This document shows positions 55,183-64,000 of a stretch of DNA of 64,000 nucleotides, piece by piece; the first letter of the stretch is position 1, and every line of letters starts with the position of its first letter. The position numbers were made by a program, and so were the translations under genes. This stretch comes from Adenophora triphylla var. japonica (lineage: Eukaryota > Streptophyta > Magnoliopsida > Asterales > Campanulaceae), in contig JAFEMH010000162.1 in NCBI GenBank assembly GCA_022495995.1, positions 620,001-684,000 of the forward strand, given 5' to 3'. Below the pieces are notes generated by a model, which saw only the letters and a list, made by a program, of their open reading frames with translations, was not told the DNA's origin and ran no database searches.

Positions 55183-55927
55183 TGATGATGCCAGGATCTT
55201 CCTCAACAGCAACTTCACCGTTGTAGTCTAACCTCGATATCTCCGGCTCCTTCTTCTCGAACTGATCTGCACACACTCAAACGTTAACTAAGCCGGGGGC
55301 GGCTCCGGCGTAAGCCCCTCCGGCGTGAGGATAAGTGTTTGCTTGATAAAAGGGTAAACTAACAATATTGAAAGTGGCTGTGTGTGTATCAATGGACGTA
55401 CCTTTTTCTCAAGCCTTCATCTCTTATTTATACCCTTTATCCTCGTGCCTTGCATGTGACATCCTCACATTTCATGCCTCCTGCCACGTGTCACCACATC
55501 ATTGGTCCTTTATAAAGTAAGCCCTCAACACGTGATCATCAATCCCAATGCATAACCGTCTAAAGGGCCCCACTTGGTAGATATTTATATGCCGCCTCTG
55601 GTGAACATCAACTGGGATCCCTCTCTCGCCGGATAAGGTCACTTACTATCATGTCTCGCCTCGCCATCAAGTCTTGCCTTACCATCATGTCTCGCCTTTA
55701 GTCTTTATCGCCGGCTTTCCTCATAATATGTCGCTATTTACCTATCTTGTTTTTCCCCCTTCTTAATAATATTAGCGGGATATTTCCTGTCTCGCATTCC
55801 TATGATCCTCTTTGGGTCGCCCGTAATCTCATCTCCTTCTTGGGTCGTATCTCGCTTTTGGGCCCACTGGTTACTCTCTCGCTAATAGATTTGGGCCAGG
55901 CCCAACCGTTATTATTGGACAGCATCA
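55183..55927 (-). repeat. 3' LTR of the Tat-type element
   Basis: TGATG at the left end and CATCA at the right end (55927) give a 5-bp terminal inverted repeat. On the minus strand it holds a TATA box and a CCGG-rich U5. The second LTR lies outside the window, so the exact borders are inferred. Confidence 0.6.
55422..55436 (-). promoter_or_regulatory. TATA box of the Tat LTR
   Basis: Minus strand GGTATAAATAAGAG, in the middle of the LTR, followed by a leader of about 240 bp. Confidence 0.5.
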
Positions 55928-56171
55928 GAAGCCCCTAAGTTTATGGCGAGATTCATTTATGGTCTCGCCAAAAACTTTATGTTTACTGCCTCCTTATTCT
56001 GCGACACATACATCCTTCTTCAAGAAGTTACCATTGTAAATCCCTCTCCATACACGTGTCCCTTAAGATTTGAACGGGCCGTCATTTGGGAATCGTGCCA
56101 GATTTGTGAGGGAAAATTTGAAAGTTTTTTCCCAAATGTCATATCAATCATTTCCTTAAAACCCTCTCTCA

Positions 56172-56179
56172 TATAAATA
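56172..56179 (+). promoter_or_regulatory. Internal TATA box of the antisense gene
   Basis: TATAAATA in CTCTCATATAAATACCCAAA, 419 bp before the ATG at 56598, on the strand opposite to the element's own transcription. A CT-rich leader follows, with a possible donor CATCAG/GTAACT near 56471. Confidence 0.5.
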
Positions 56180-56597
56180 CCCAAATCACAACCCTCATTC
56201 CTCCTTCTTGCCTTCTTCAACCTTGCTTGAACCCTCTCAAACTCCGGCGAACCCAATATTGATTCCGACCGTTCTTCTTCATCTTTCACCGTCCAATCAC
56301 TGATTTCTTGCCCAAACTTGTTTCTTGACCTTTATTCCTTTCATATTTACCTATTTTAGAAGTGATTTGGTGCATTATTCCTCAATCCCAAGATTCGACC
56401 ATTGTCTCCGGCGTCTGTTCATCTTTCCCGGTGACTCTTCATCTTTTCCGACCAAGATTACATTTTCATCAGGTAACTTTTCCAAAAACCCTTCGCATTC
56501 TTTAACCTTCACATTTTGATATCCCCTTTTTGCCCGTCTATTTGAATTTTGCATTTCCTTTTATTCCTTAAAAACAATTTTCCCCAAACTGCCCTTC

Positions 56598-59500
56598 ATG
56601 GCGAGATACAAGAACTGTGCCAAGGTAGTTAGATACGGTCGCTGTCAGGTTTCAGGCGGCTTTTATAGACGCCTGCGAACTACTTGGGCGAGATTGCCCA
56701 AGGTTGACATAGTTAGGTTTTTAGTTGAACACTGGGTGGATCCTTCACTGATTGATTCCCTTGAATTCCAAGGCCATTTTTTCCTTCCTCTTTCAGCCCC
56801 TATGTCGCACATTTTTCCTTCTAGCAATCAATTGGTTCGATTTATCAAAGATAAATATAATCCCCCTTTAAGCGACTCATCTGAATCCCGCTGTATCGCT
56901 GATCCTTTTTCCAAACGTAGAACACATTATAAATCAATCCTTTCTTCTTCTTCTTCCAGTGAATCCTGCGACATGGCTGGTCAAGCAACTTCTTCTCCCG
57001 CAGCGGCTTCCAACAATCCCCCTCCCACCGGGGTTCAAAATCTCGCTCTTCAAGAAGGTACATTCTTCACTAATCCCGCGCATGCTGAAGCGGGATCTTC
57101 CCTCGCACCAGACACGGACTCCCTGATTCCCAACCCTATTACTGACTGGCATAGAACATACCATATTGATAGCTCAATATATCGCATTTCTGACTATCAG
57201 GGAGATCTCTCCCTCGCCTACTTAAGAGAAATGAGAGAGGGCATAGTAATCTTTCCTTCTCAACTTAAAGGTGGCCTTAGGATTCCCTTTGATCCTTTTC
57301 TTTGTGAATTCCTATACAAGGCCCAAGCCATGATAACAGAAATTCATCCAAATGCCATAAGAATAATAACATCCTTCATCACCATTTGTCGCTCTCTGCG
57401 AAAAGAACCCACAGTCACTGCTCTGATTTCTTTGTTTACTGGGTACAAACAAACCAACCAACTCCCCAACGACATAATGGAAACCCGCCTTTCTCTCCAA
57501 TACCATAGGGGTCCCAAGATCCTTACTCCACTGCCTACCAAGGTTCATGATTGGATGGATGACCCTCTCTTCGTTGTTTCTCGCGTCGGATGGTCTCATC
57601 CCGCTGACCTTCATCCTATCAATCCCCAAATCGAATCCAAAGAAGCTTCTACTGTTGGCGACGCTGCCCTTTGTGACGACATTCGTTCTTTGCTTGTCTT
57701 ACCTGAGAACTCTGCTGCTGATACTCCCCAACCTCTTATTTCTTGGAGAGGTATTCTGCGAGATAGGGAATTATTAGATCAAGTTGGTCTTGCGGACAAC
57801 TTGCCTAGAGTCCAGCCCCGAGTACCAATAAGCCATGTTTACTTTGATGGATGGGAGCGACACTCTGGCAACAAGTATGCCCATGAATGCCAATCCTGCA
57901 AGGGTTCGCGTCATTGTACCGCCATGAATACTGCTCTTTGTATGTTTCCTTTTTAACCTTATCTTTTCTTTACTTTGACTCACACTTGAATTGCTTTAAC
58001 TCTTGACTTCCTCTTGACTTCCTTTTATTTGATTTCAGATCATCGAGCTAAATCAATGGTCAGTCGTCAAGCCGCCAATTTGGAGACTGACAAAAGACGG
58101 AAACAACTGACCAATGCTCGCGGCGTCGCCCTTGCTCTTCTTACTGAAAATCTTCCTTTGCCAATTTCTCGCGATGGAAAAGATGCTGAAGAGATCGCTT
58201 TGGAAAGAGCCCAAAACACGGCTAAAAACAGAGCCAGGCCCACTAACCAAGCTGCACGAGCCAAGCGACAAAAAAGAGTCGCCTCTGTAACAACCAATGT
58301 CGCTCCAGCTTCTCAGGTAAATATCCCGCCAAACCCTGTCACTGATTCAAATCCTCCCTCTACGGCCAGATCTCCCCCCAACTTCTATTTTACCAACTAC
58401 TGAGATCACCGTTTCACCCGATGTTGTCCCGCCAACAAATGTCGCCCCAGCGACTGAAAATACTGAAATCATCACCTCTGATCCTGTTCCATCCAATACT
58501 TCTTCTTTGGAGGTTAACCTTACTGAGCCTCAACAAACCGAAATTTCTCCTTCTCGCGAGACAGAAGTTTGCGATTTAACAATTATTTCCAGTTCCCCTT
58601 CAACTCCTCCCGCCCCTAGCACTTCTTCCGCTCTTCCTTCTCCAAGCTGGTTGCAAGAAAATTTCTCTAAGCCCCTTGATTTTGTTGGGCTTTACGAGCT
58701 TAGCAAAGAAATCGCCAAAGTCCCCCGCATAAAGGGGTTGATTGAAGAAACTAGGAGCGCGGAAGAGTATATGCTGGGTAGCTCGGCCTTAATTAGAGCT
58801 AGTGACGAAATACAAGTTCAAAATGTCGCCCAAATGGATCCCGCTCATGCCGCCTGCCAGGCTGGTTTCTATTTTTCATTGGTTAGTTTTTCTTTCCTTC
58901 CTTATCTTATCTTAACCTTATTCTCAACTGCCTTTTAACTTTTAATTGTTATCTTTTCCCAGTTAGGATCTTCTATCGCAGGCATTAGTGAGGCAAACAC
59001 TCGCCTAGAAAATGAGTCGGCCAGATTGAAACGTGACAAGGATGTCCTGAAAGGTAGGCTTACGAGGCGAGATGTTACGATCAAGAACTTGGAAAAAGAG
59101 CGCGACAAGTTGAAAACTGACCTGACAACTTCCCAAAATCAGCTCGATCACACTCTCTCTGATCTCAACGCCGCTACTTCTAATCTCGCCGCGACTACCA
59201 CTGAACTTGATTCTGCTAAAGAGAATGCCGCCAAGCTGAGAAGCGAGAATGAATCTTTGAAGGAAACTCATGCGGCTGACACTCGATCTCTACAAGACGA
59301 GATTGCTAAGCTGAAAGAGGAACTAACTGGGAAGAATGCCGAGATTACTGCTCTGAACGCTGATGTGGCTCAACTAACTGATGACATTGCTGACATTGGG
59401 AACCAGACTTCCCTTCAAGTTATGAGAGCCGCAGCGGCTGATATCAACGACATTCCTGCTATCACAATCGAAAAACTTGCACACTGGGGCTCAGAGCCAA

Positions 59501-59754
59501 TTTTCAGCGAGGTATGTCGCCGCGGTCATTTTATGGTTCCTTATACTCCTGAAGAACTCAAAGATCTTGCCGACGAAGATGCATTGCTGGGTAAGTCGCC
59601 ATGGAGACCTCCCCCTGTTCAAGTTCCCAATGCCGTTGCTTTGTGGGATAATCTTCTCGAACATAAACACAAACAACTAGATGATGCCAAAGCTCGTGCC
59701 TTAGCGACTTCAAGCTCTAGTCAAGTCATTCCGCCAACTGAACCCAATGTCTGA
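56598..59754 (+). pseudogene. Antisense extra gene (aORF) of the Tat-type element, three exons
   Basis: Exon 1 56598-57939 (MARYKNCAKVVRYGRCQVSG), exon 2 58039-58881, exon 3 58963-59754. Donors TTT/GTATGT and TTG/GTTAGT, acceptors TTTCAG and CCCAG, with consistent phases. Exon 1 carries a region (GLRIPFDPFLCEFLYKA, then IHPNAIRIITSFITICRSL) resembling the putative gypsy-type transposon domain (Transposase_28). Exon 2 has a basic stretch, a Pro/Ser/Thr-rich linker and a helical part. Exon 3 is a long coiled coil (RLENESARLKRDKDVLKGRL and onward, about 130 residues) and a short C-terminal domain ending PPTEPNV. A C-run near 58375 causes a frameshift in exon 2. Its role in the element is unknown; it lies antisense to pol. 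Confidence 0.75.
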
Positions 59755-59970
59755 TCTATTTCTTCCTTGATACTCAACTTATTTTGAACAATTTTTGTAA
59801 CTTGCCTTGATGGCTAAACAATTTATTCTCTTTTCTTTTTGGGGCCTGCGTGCCTTTTGAACATTGTACATTTGCAGCCTTTGTGCTTGCCCCCTTTACT
59901 TTTATGCTTTACTTGTCTCGTCACTCATTGTTTTGATAGTTTATCAAAAATCTCTTTTGCACGACAGGTA

Positions 59971-60030
59971 CCATACACATATACTCCCATCGAAAAAGTG
60001 AAGTCGTCTTTAGGCGACTTTACTTATAAG
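59971..60030 (+). repeat. 60-bp direct repeat with hairpin, copy 1
   Basis: ACCATACACATATACTCCCA followed by a hairpin (60001-60020): stem AAGTCGTC/GGCGACTT, loop TTTA. Confidence 0.85.
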
Positions 60031-60312
60031 CATATTGTGTGACTCATCTTGTCGCTGGCTCTAATCCTTTCTTGATCTTCTTTTGCTTCATACTTAAAAT
60101 AATTTCCTTCTTTTTGCCTCATCTTTCCTTTGTTATTCCAGCGAGAGAATGATATCTTTCATAGCGACTTATGTGCATGCCCTAAATGCGAGATAAACCT
60201 TTTCCTCATTCATAGTTCAGAGACTTTCATTTTTATAATCCATAGACTCTTACATTTTTCATCATCCATAAATTGACTCGCATCATTTATCACAACTTAC
60301 ATTGACTCGCAA

Positions 60313-60415
60313 CATTTATAGTCCGTCGACTTTCAACATTTATAGTCCGTCGACTTTCAACATTTATAGTCCGTCGACTTTCAACATTTATAGTCCGTCG
60401 ACTTTCAACATTTAT
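60313..60415 (+). repeat. 24-bp tandem repeat, four copies
   Basis: Units start at 60313, 60337, 60361 and 60385, each CATTTATAGTCCGTCGACTT plus TCAA, almost identical, with a partial fifth. Confidence 0.95.
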
Positions 60416-60496
60416 ACATTTGTTTCAATAATTCATCAAATATTGTTTTGATAATTCATCAAAAATTCTTTGCCTTCTTACCTTTAGCGAGATATC

Positions 60497-60556
60497 ACCA
60501 TACACATATACTCCCATCGAAAAAGTGAAGTTGTCTTTAGGCAACTTTACTCTTAA
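60497..60556 (+). repeat. 60-bp direct repeat with hairpin, copy 2
   Basis: Same block as 59971-60030. The hairpin 60528-60547 has stem AAGTTGTC/GGCAACTT, i.e. one C-G pair replaced by T-A, with the same TTTA loop. Confidence 0.85.
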
Positions 60557-60800
60557 GCGATTTATCTACCATGTTATTGACGACTAATCATACATAACTA
60601 TAAAATTTAATCCATGTAAGTCACATACGAGGAATAAAATTTCATGCTTTCATTGTATTAGAACAAGTTCAACGTATATATCTTCTATTAGAATCATAAA
60701 ACATATGGCTTTCCTTCATGATTAAAAAGTTCATAGATTCATCAAAATGAATATGAAAAGACTTTCATAAGAATAAAATAAGTAAATTACCCTCATCACT

Positions 60801-63800
60801 TCAATGGTAATATTTCTTTAAATGATCAACACTCCATGCGTTCGGGACATCTTTGCCGCCTTCTTCTTTCAAGTGATAAGTCCCTTCTCGCACAATCTTA
60901 GCGATCTGGAAGGGACCTTCCCATTTTGGATCTAGCTTGGCAAATCCCGCTGCCGCGCCTTTAACTTCACGGCTTCTCAACACCCAATCTCCTACACTGA
61001 ATGACCTCTTCTTTACTCGCTTGTCGTGTTGTGCCTTCATCCTCTGCTTGTAATTAATCATCCTCATTCTCGCTCTAAGCCTCTTCTCATCACTCAGGTC
61101 TAGCTCGAAGCACCTTCTGTCGCCATTCATTATCTCGTCATAATAAGTTACTCTATGGGTAGGCAAACCCATCTCAGCAGGAGCCATTGCTTCTGAGCCG
61201 TAAGTTAATGCGAAGGCGGTCTCGCCAGTTGATCCCTTCACTGTCGTTCTAACATACCATAAAGCTGTGGACAACTCTTCCAACCAAGCTCCTCCTCTCT
61301 TCTCTAAGTTCTTGCATAAAATCTCCAGAACTTGTTTGTTAGCGGCCTATACTTGTTCGTTGCATTGCGGCCTATACACTGCGGACTGCCAATGTTTGAT
61401 ATTCAAATTCTCGCAAAAACCGTGAAACTTTTTTCTAAATTGCGGCCCATGATCAGAAATGATTGCCCGCGGCATTCCATGGCGACATAGGATTTCCTCC
61501 GTTACAAATCTGATAATCTGGTCTTCAGTGGTAGAAGTTAATGCTCTTGCCTCTGTCCATTTGGTGAAATAATCAACAGCTACCACCACCATCTGCGCTC
61601 CTCCTTTGGCCTTGGGGAAAGGTCCTATAAGGTCTATCCCCCACATATCAAAGGGCCAAGCTGCTATAATTGGGGTCTCTCGATCATTGTTGCCTAGGAA
61701 TGTTAGCATGTCGGCGCGCTGATCACATATCCTCACATACTCCTAAGCATCTTTCTTCAATGTCGGCGATAATACCCATGGAACATGATTTTATTAGCCA
61801 AAGTTCTTGCTCCTGGATGGCCTCCATAAACGCCCTCGTGTACTTCGAACAAAACATTATCCACCTTTCACGGCTCTACGCATCTCATCAACGGTCGCGA
61901 AAAGACTTGCGGTATAAGATCCCATCCCTGTACAGGTAAACCTTGGCGACATTTTTCTAACAATCTTCGCCCTATCTTCTTCTTGAGGCAGCTCTTCCTT
62001 TTCCAAATAGTCTTTCATTTCGCATACCCAATCTTTTTCGCCCACTTCAATCTCCATTATCAGCGGCCTGTCAAATGCCGGCTCTTCAATAAATTCCACT
62101 ACCACCTTCTTAGGCAACTCCTCTATTTTGTCACAAGCGGCCTTGCTCAACATGTCGGCTCGCTCATTTTTCTCTCTATCAATCTGCACCAGCTCCCAAT
62201 AATCAAAGCTCTGCAAAATCTGTCTTACCATTTCACAATATTTTGCCAAAATTGTACTCACTACCCCATAACTACCCTTTACTTGGTTGACAATCAACTG
62301 AGAATCAGAATGAGCAACTATTTGCTTTACTCCAATATCTCGGCATAGCTCCAATCCCGCCACCAACGCTTCATATTCTGCCTGGTTGTTTGTCATATTA
62401 AACTTAAACCTCAGGGCCTTCTCGTACATGCAGTCCTTGTACATGCAGTCCTTTTCTGGCGAACTTAATGAGATCCCAGCTCCTCCTTTATCTTTAGCTG
62501 AGGATCCATCAACAAACAGTTCCCAACACCCTTCTGGTCTTTCTCGCTCCTCGTCCATCTCAGGGTCCTGCGACTTAGCCCTCCTTTTCTTGGCCCCCTG
62601 AGTCTCTATCTCCTCCCTCTCATACGTAAATGAAGTTTCGAGAATAAAGTCCGCCAAAGCCTGAGCCTTAATCGCCTTTCTTGCCTCAAACTGAATATCA
62701 AACTCCGTTAATTCAATTGACCATTTTAAAAGCCTTCCCGCTGAATCAGGCTGTTGTAAAATCTTCCTCAAGGGCGCATTGGTCAACACAGTGACAGGAT
62801 GAGATAAGAAATAGGCCCTTAACTTCCGCGTCGCAATCACCAAAGCATAAGCCAACTTTTCAGCATTAAAGTATCTCGCCTCTACTTCACTTAATGCCTT
62901 GGAAACATAATACACCGGCTTTTGCATGCCACCATCCTCTTTTATCAATACCGCTGCCACTGCTAAATCAGAAGCCGCTAAATAGACATATAAATGGTCT
63001 CCTTCTTCTGGGCTACATAGGATGGGCGGCTTTCCCAAATACTCCTTTACCTTTTGAAACGCTTCTTCACACTTTGCATCCCAAGAAAACTTTTGATCTC
63101 CTTTCAATACTTTGAAGAACGACAAACGTTTCTCAGCCGACCGCGACACAAATCGTCCCAGAGCTATCACCCTACCGTTTAACCTCTGAATTTCTTGAAT
63201 GGTCATGGGTGACTTCATATCAATTAACGCCTGGATCTTCTCCGGATTTGCCTCTATCCCGCGGCGATTTACTAGAAACCCCAAAACCTTTCCCGCCGTT
63301 ACTCCAAAGGTGCACTTACTTGGATTAAGCTTCATGGAATTCCTTCTCAAATTCCCAAAAGTCTCAGTCAGATCCGCCAAATGATCCTCCCCCTTGGTTT
63401 TGATTACCATATCGTCAATATAAGCTTCGACATTCCTTCCAATCTGCGATTTAAAAATCTTGTTGACCATCCTTTGGTATGTCGCCCCAGCATTCTTCAA
63501 GCCAAAAGGCATCATTCTATAGCAAAAATTTCCAAGGGGAGTTCTGAAAGCTGTTTTAGCCTTGTCTTCTTCAAGCATCTTGATCGATGATACCCGAGTA
63601 AGCATCAATAAAACTAAACACCTTGTGTCCCGCAATAGAGTCCACCAATCTATCAATCTTTGGCAAAGGATAACAATCCTTGGGACATGCTGTATTCAAA
63701 TCTGTGAAGTCTATGCACATCCTCCACTTCTTGTTTGCCTTGACACCATGGTTGGGCAAGCTAGCCAGGCTGGATAAGTGATCTCTTCAATGATTCCCGC

Positions 63801-63987
63801 CTTTAATAACTTCTCCACTTCTCCAATCACCGCTTTCTCCTTTTCCGCCGACAGGTATCTCACCTTGCTTAAAAGGCTCTACATTTGGATCGGCATTTAA
63901 ACGGTGTAAGGCGACCTTCTCATCAACTCCGCACATATCTTCAGGTTTCCAGGCAAATACATCAATGTTATCTACGCAAAAAATCAA
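60801..63987 (-). pseudogene. Tat-type Gypsy pol (RT, RNase H, integrase), broken and partial
   Basis: Read on the minus strand from 63987: an RT start (KKWRMCIDFTDLNTACPKD, SFIDAYSG), a frameshift near 63590, the RT palm and fingers (MMPFGLKNAGATYQRMV, EAYIDDMVIKT), RNase H of the cellular-like type (ELFVDGSSAKDKGGAGIS, NNQAEYEALVAGLELC, HSDSQLIVNQVKG), then stops near 61740-61857, the integrase core (WGIDLIGPFPKAKGG, AIISDHGPQFRKKFH), a stop at 61347-61349 after NEQV where the catalytic Glu context is expected, and the C-terminal part (PAEMGLPTHRVTYY, then KLDPKWEGPFQIAKI) ending at 60801. It would copy and integrate the element; this copy is dead. The N-terminal part lies beyond the window. 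Confidence 0.92.
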
Positions 63988-64000
63988 TCGGCATATCTCG

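Larger units (their letters stand above)
59755..60800. other. Spacer between the antisense gene and pol
   Basis: No gene. It holds two copies of a 60-bp block (59971-60030 and 60497-60556), each with an 8-bp stem hairpin, and a 24-bp tandem repeat between them. The rest is AT-rich. Confidence 0.75.
55183..64000 (-). mobile_element. Tat-type Gypsy retrotransposon with antisense gene (cut by window end)
   Basis: On the minus strand RT, RNase H and integrase run from the window edge to 60801. A plus-strand (antisense) spliced gene follows at 56598-59754, and then an LTR at about 55183-55927. Gypsy elements with a ribonuclease H of the FVDGSS type, long spacers and an antisense extra ORF after pol are known from the Tat lineage (for example Retand and Grande). 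The 5' LTR, gag and protease would lie beyond the right edge. Pol is frameshifted and contains stops. Confidence 0.85.

Overview
This window is nuclear DNA of a flowering plant, probably a eudicot; the species cannot be told from the sequence. Evidence: spliced genes with GT/AG introns, plant-type (CCCTAAA)n telomere-like repeats, and plant-only transposon lineages (Sirevirus-type Copia, Tat-type Gypsy with an antisense extra gene, two-gene CACTA/En-Spm elements, Stowaway-type MITEs). Almost everything is transposable-element DNA. The only clear host gene is a broken 2-oxoglutarate/Fe(II) dioxygenase gene.

Layout. 1-410 is unassigned. 411-1236 is the 3' end of a Gypsy-like element with an LTR. 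1237-30412 is a Copia (Sirevirus-type) element with truncated 5' LTR, gag, pol, env-like ORF and full 3' LTR. Its gag is split by an 18.4-kb CACTA element (3550-21993, target duplication GAA), which is itself split by a 13.3-kb CACTA element of another family (copy A, 5924-19271). 30518-45342 holds the minus-strand dioxygenase pseudogene; its first intron contains a second, inverted 13.4-kb copy of that CACTA family (copy B, 31451-44883, target duplication GCT). 45585-46835 holds exons of an unidentified minus-strand gene. 47378-54480 is a Gypsy element (target duplication ATTAG) whose integrase region is interrupted by a 1.7-kb non-autonomous LTR element with its own 223-codon ORF (51654-53377, target duplication GATAG). 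55183-64000 is a minus-strand Tat-type Gypsy element cut by the window end, with a plus-strand, intron-containing antisense gene downstream of pol.

The CACTA pair is the most unusual content. Each copy encodes a TNP2-type transposase and a TNPA/Transposase_24-type protein behind a shared 5' leader exon, and has ends packed with inverted GCGACGGAA-type subterminal repeats. Each also carries a passenger block: a 5'-truncated, poly(A)-ended DnaJ retrocopy inside telomere-like CCCTAAA repeats, bounded by two inverted arrays of a telomere-like heptamer (CCCTATA/CACTATA) and AT-rich inverted arms. The outer CACTA contains only a TNPA-like gene, and near its right end lies a near-palindromic 456-bp foldback.

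Almost every mobile gene here is damaged by stops or frameshifts, so no element is evidently active by itself. Insertion order that can be read: Copia, then outer CACTA into its gag, then CACTA copy A into the outer CACTA; Gypsy, then the small LTR element into it; CACTA copy B into the dioxygenase intron, then a Stowaway MITE into the DnaJ passenger of copy B only.
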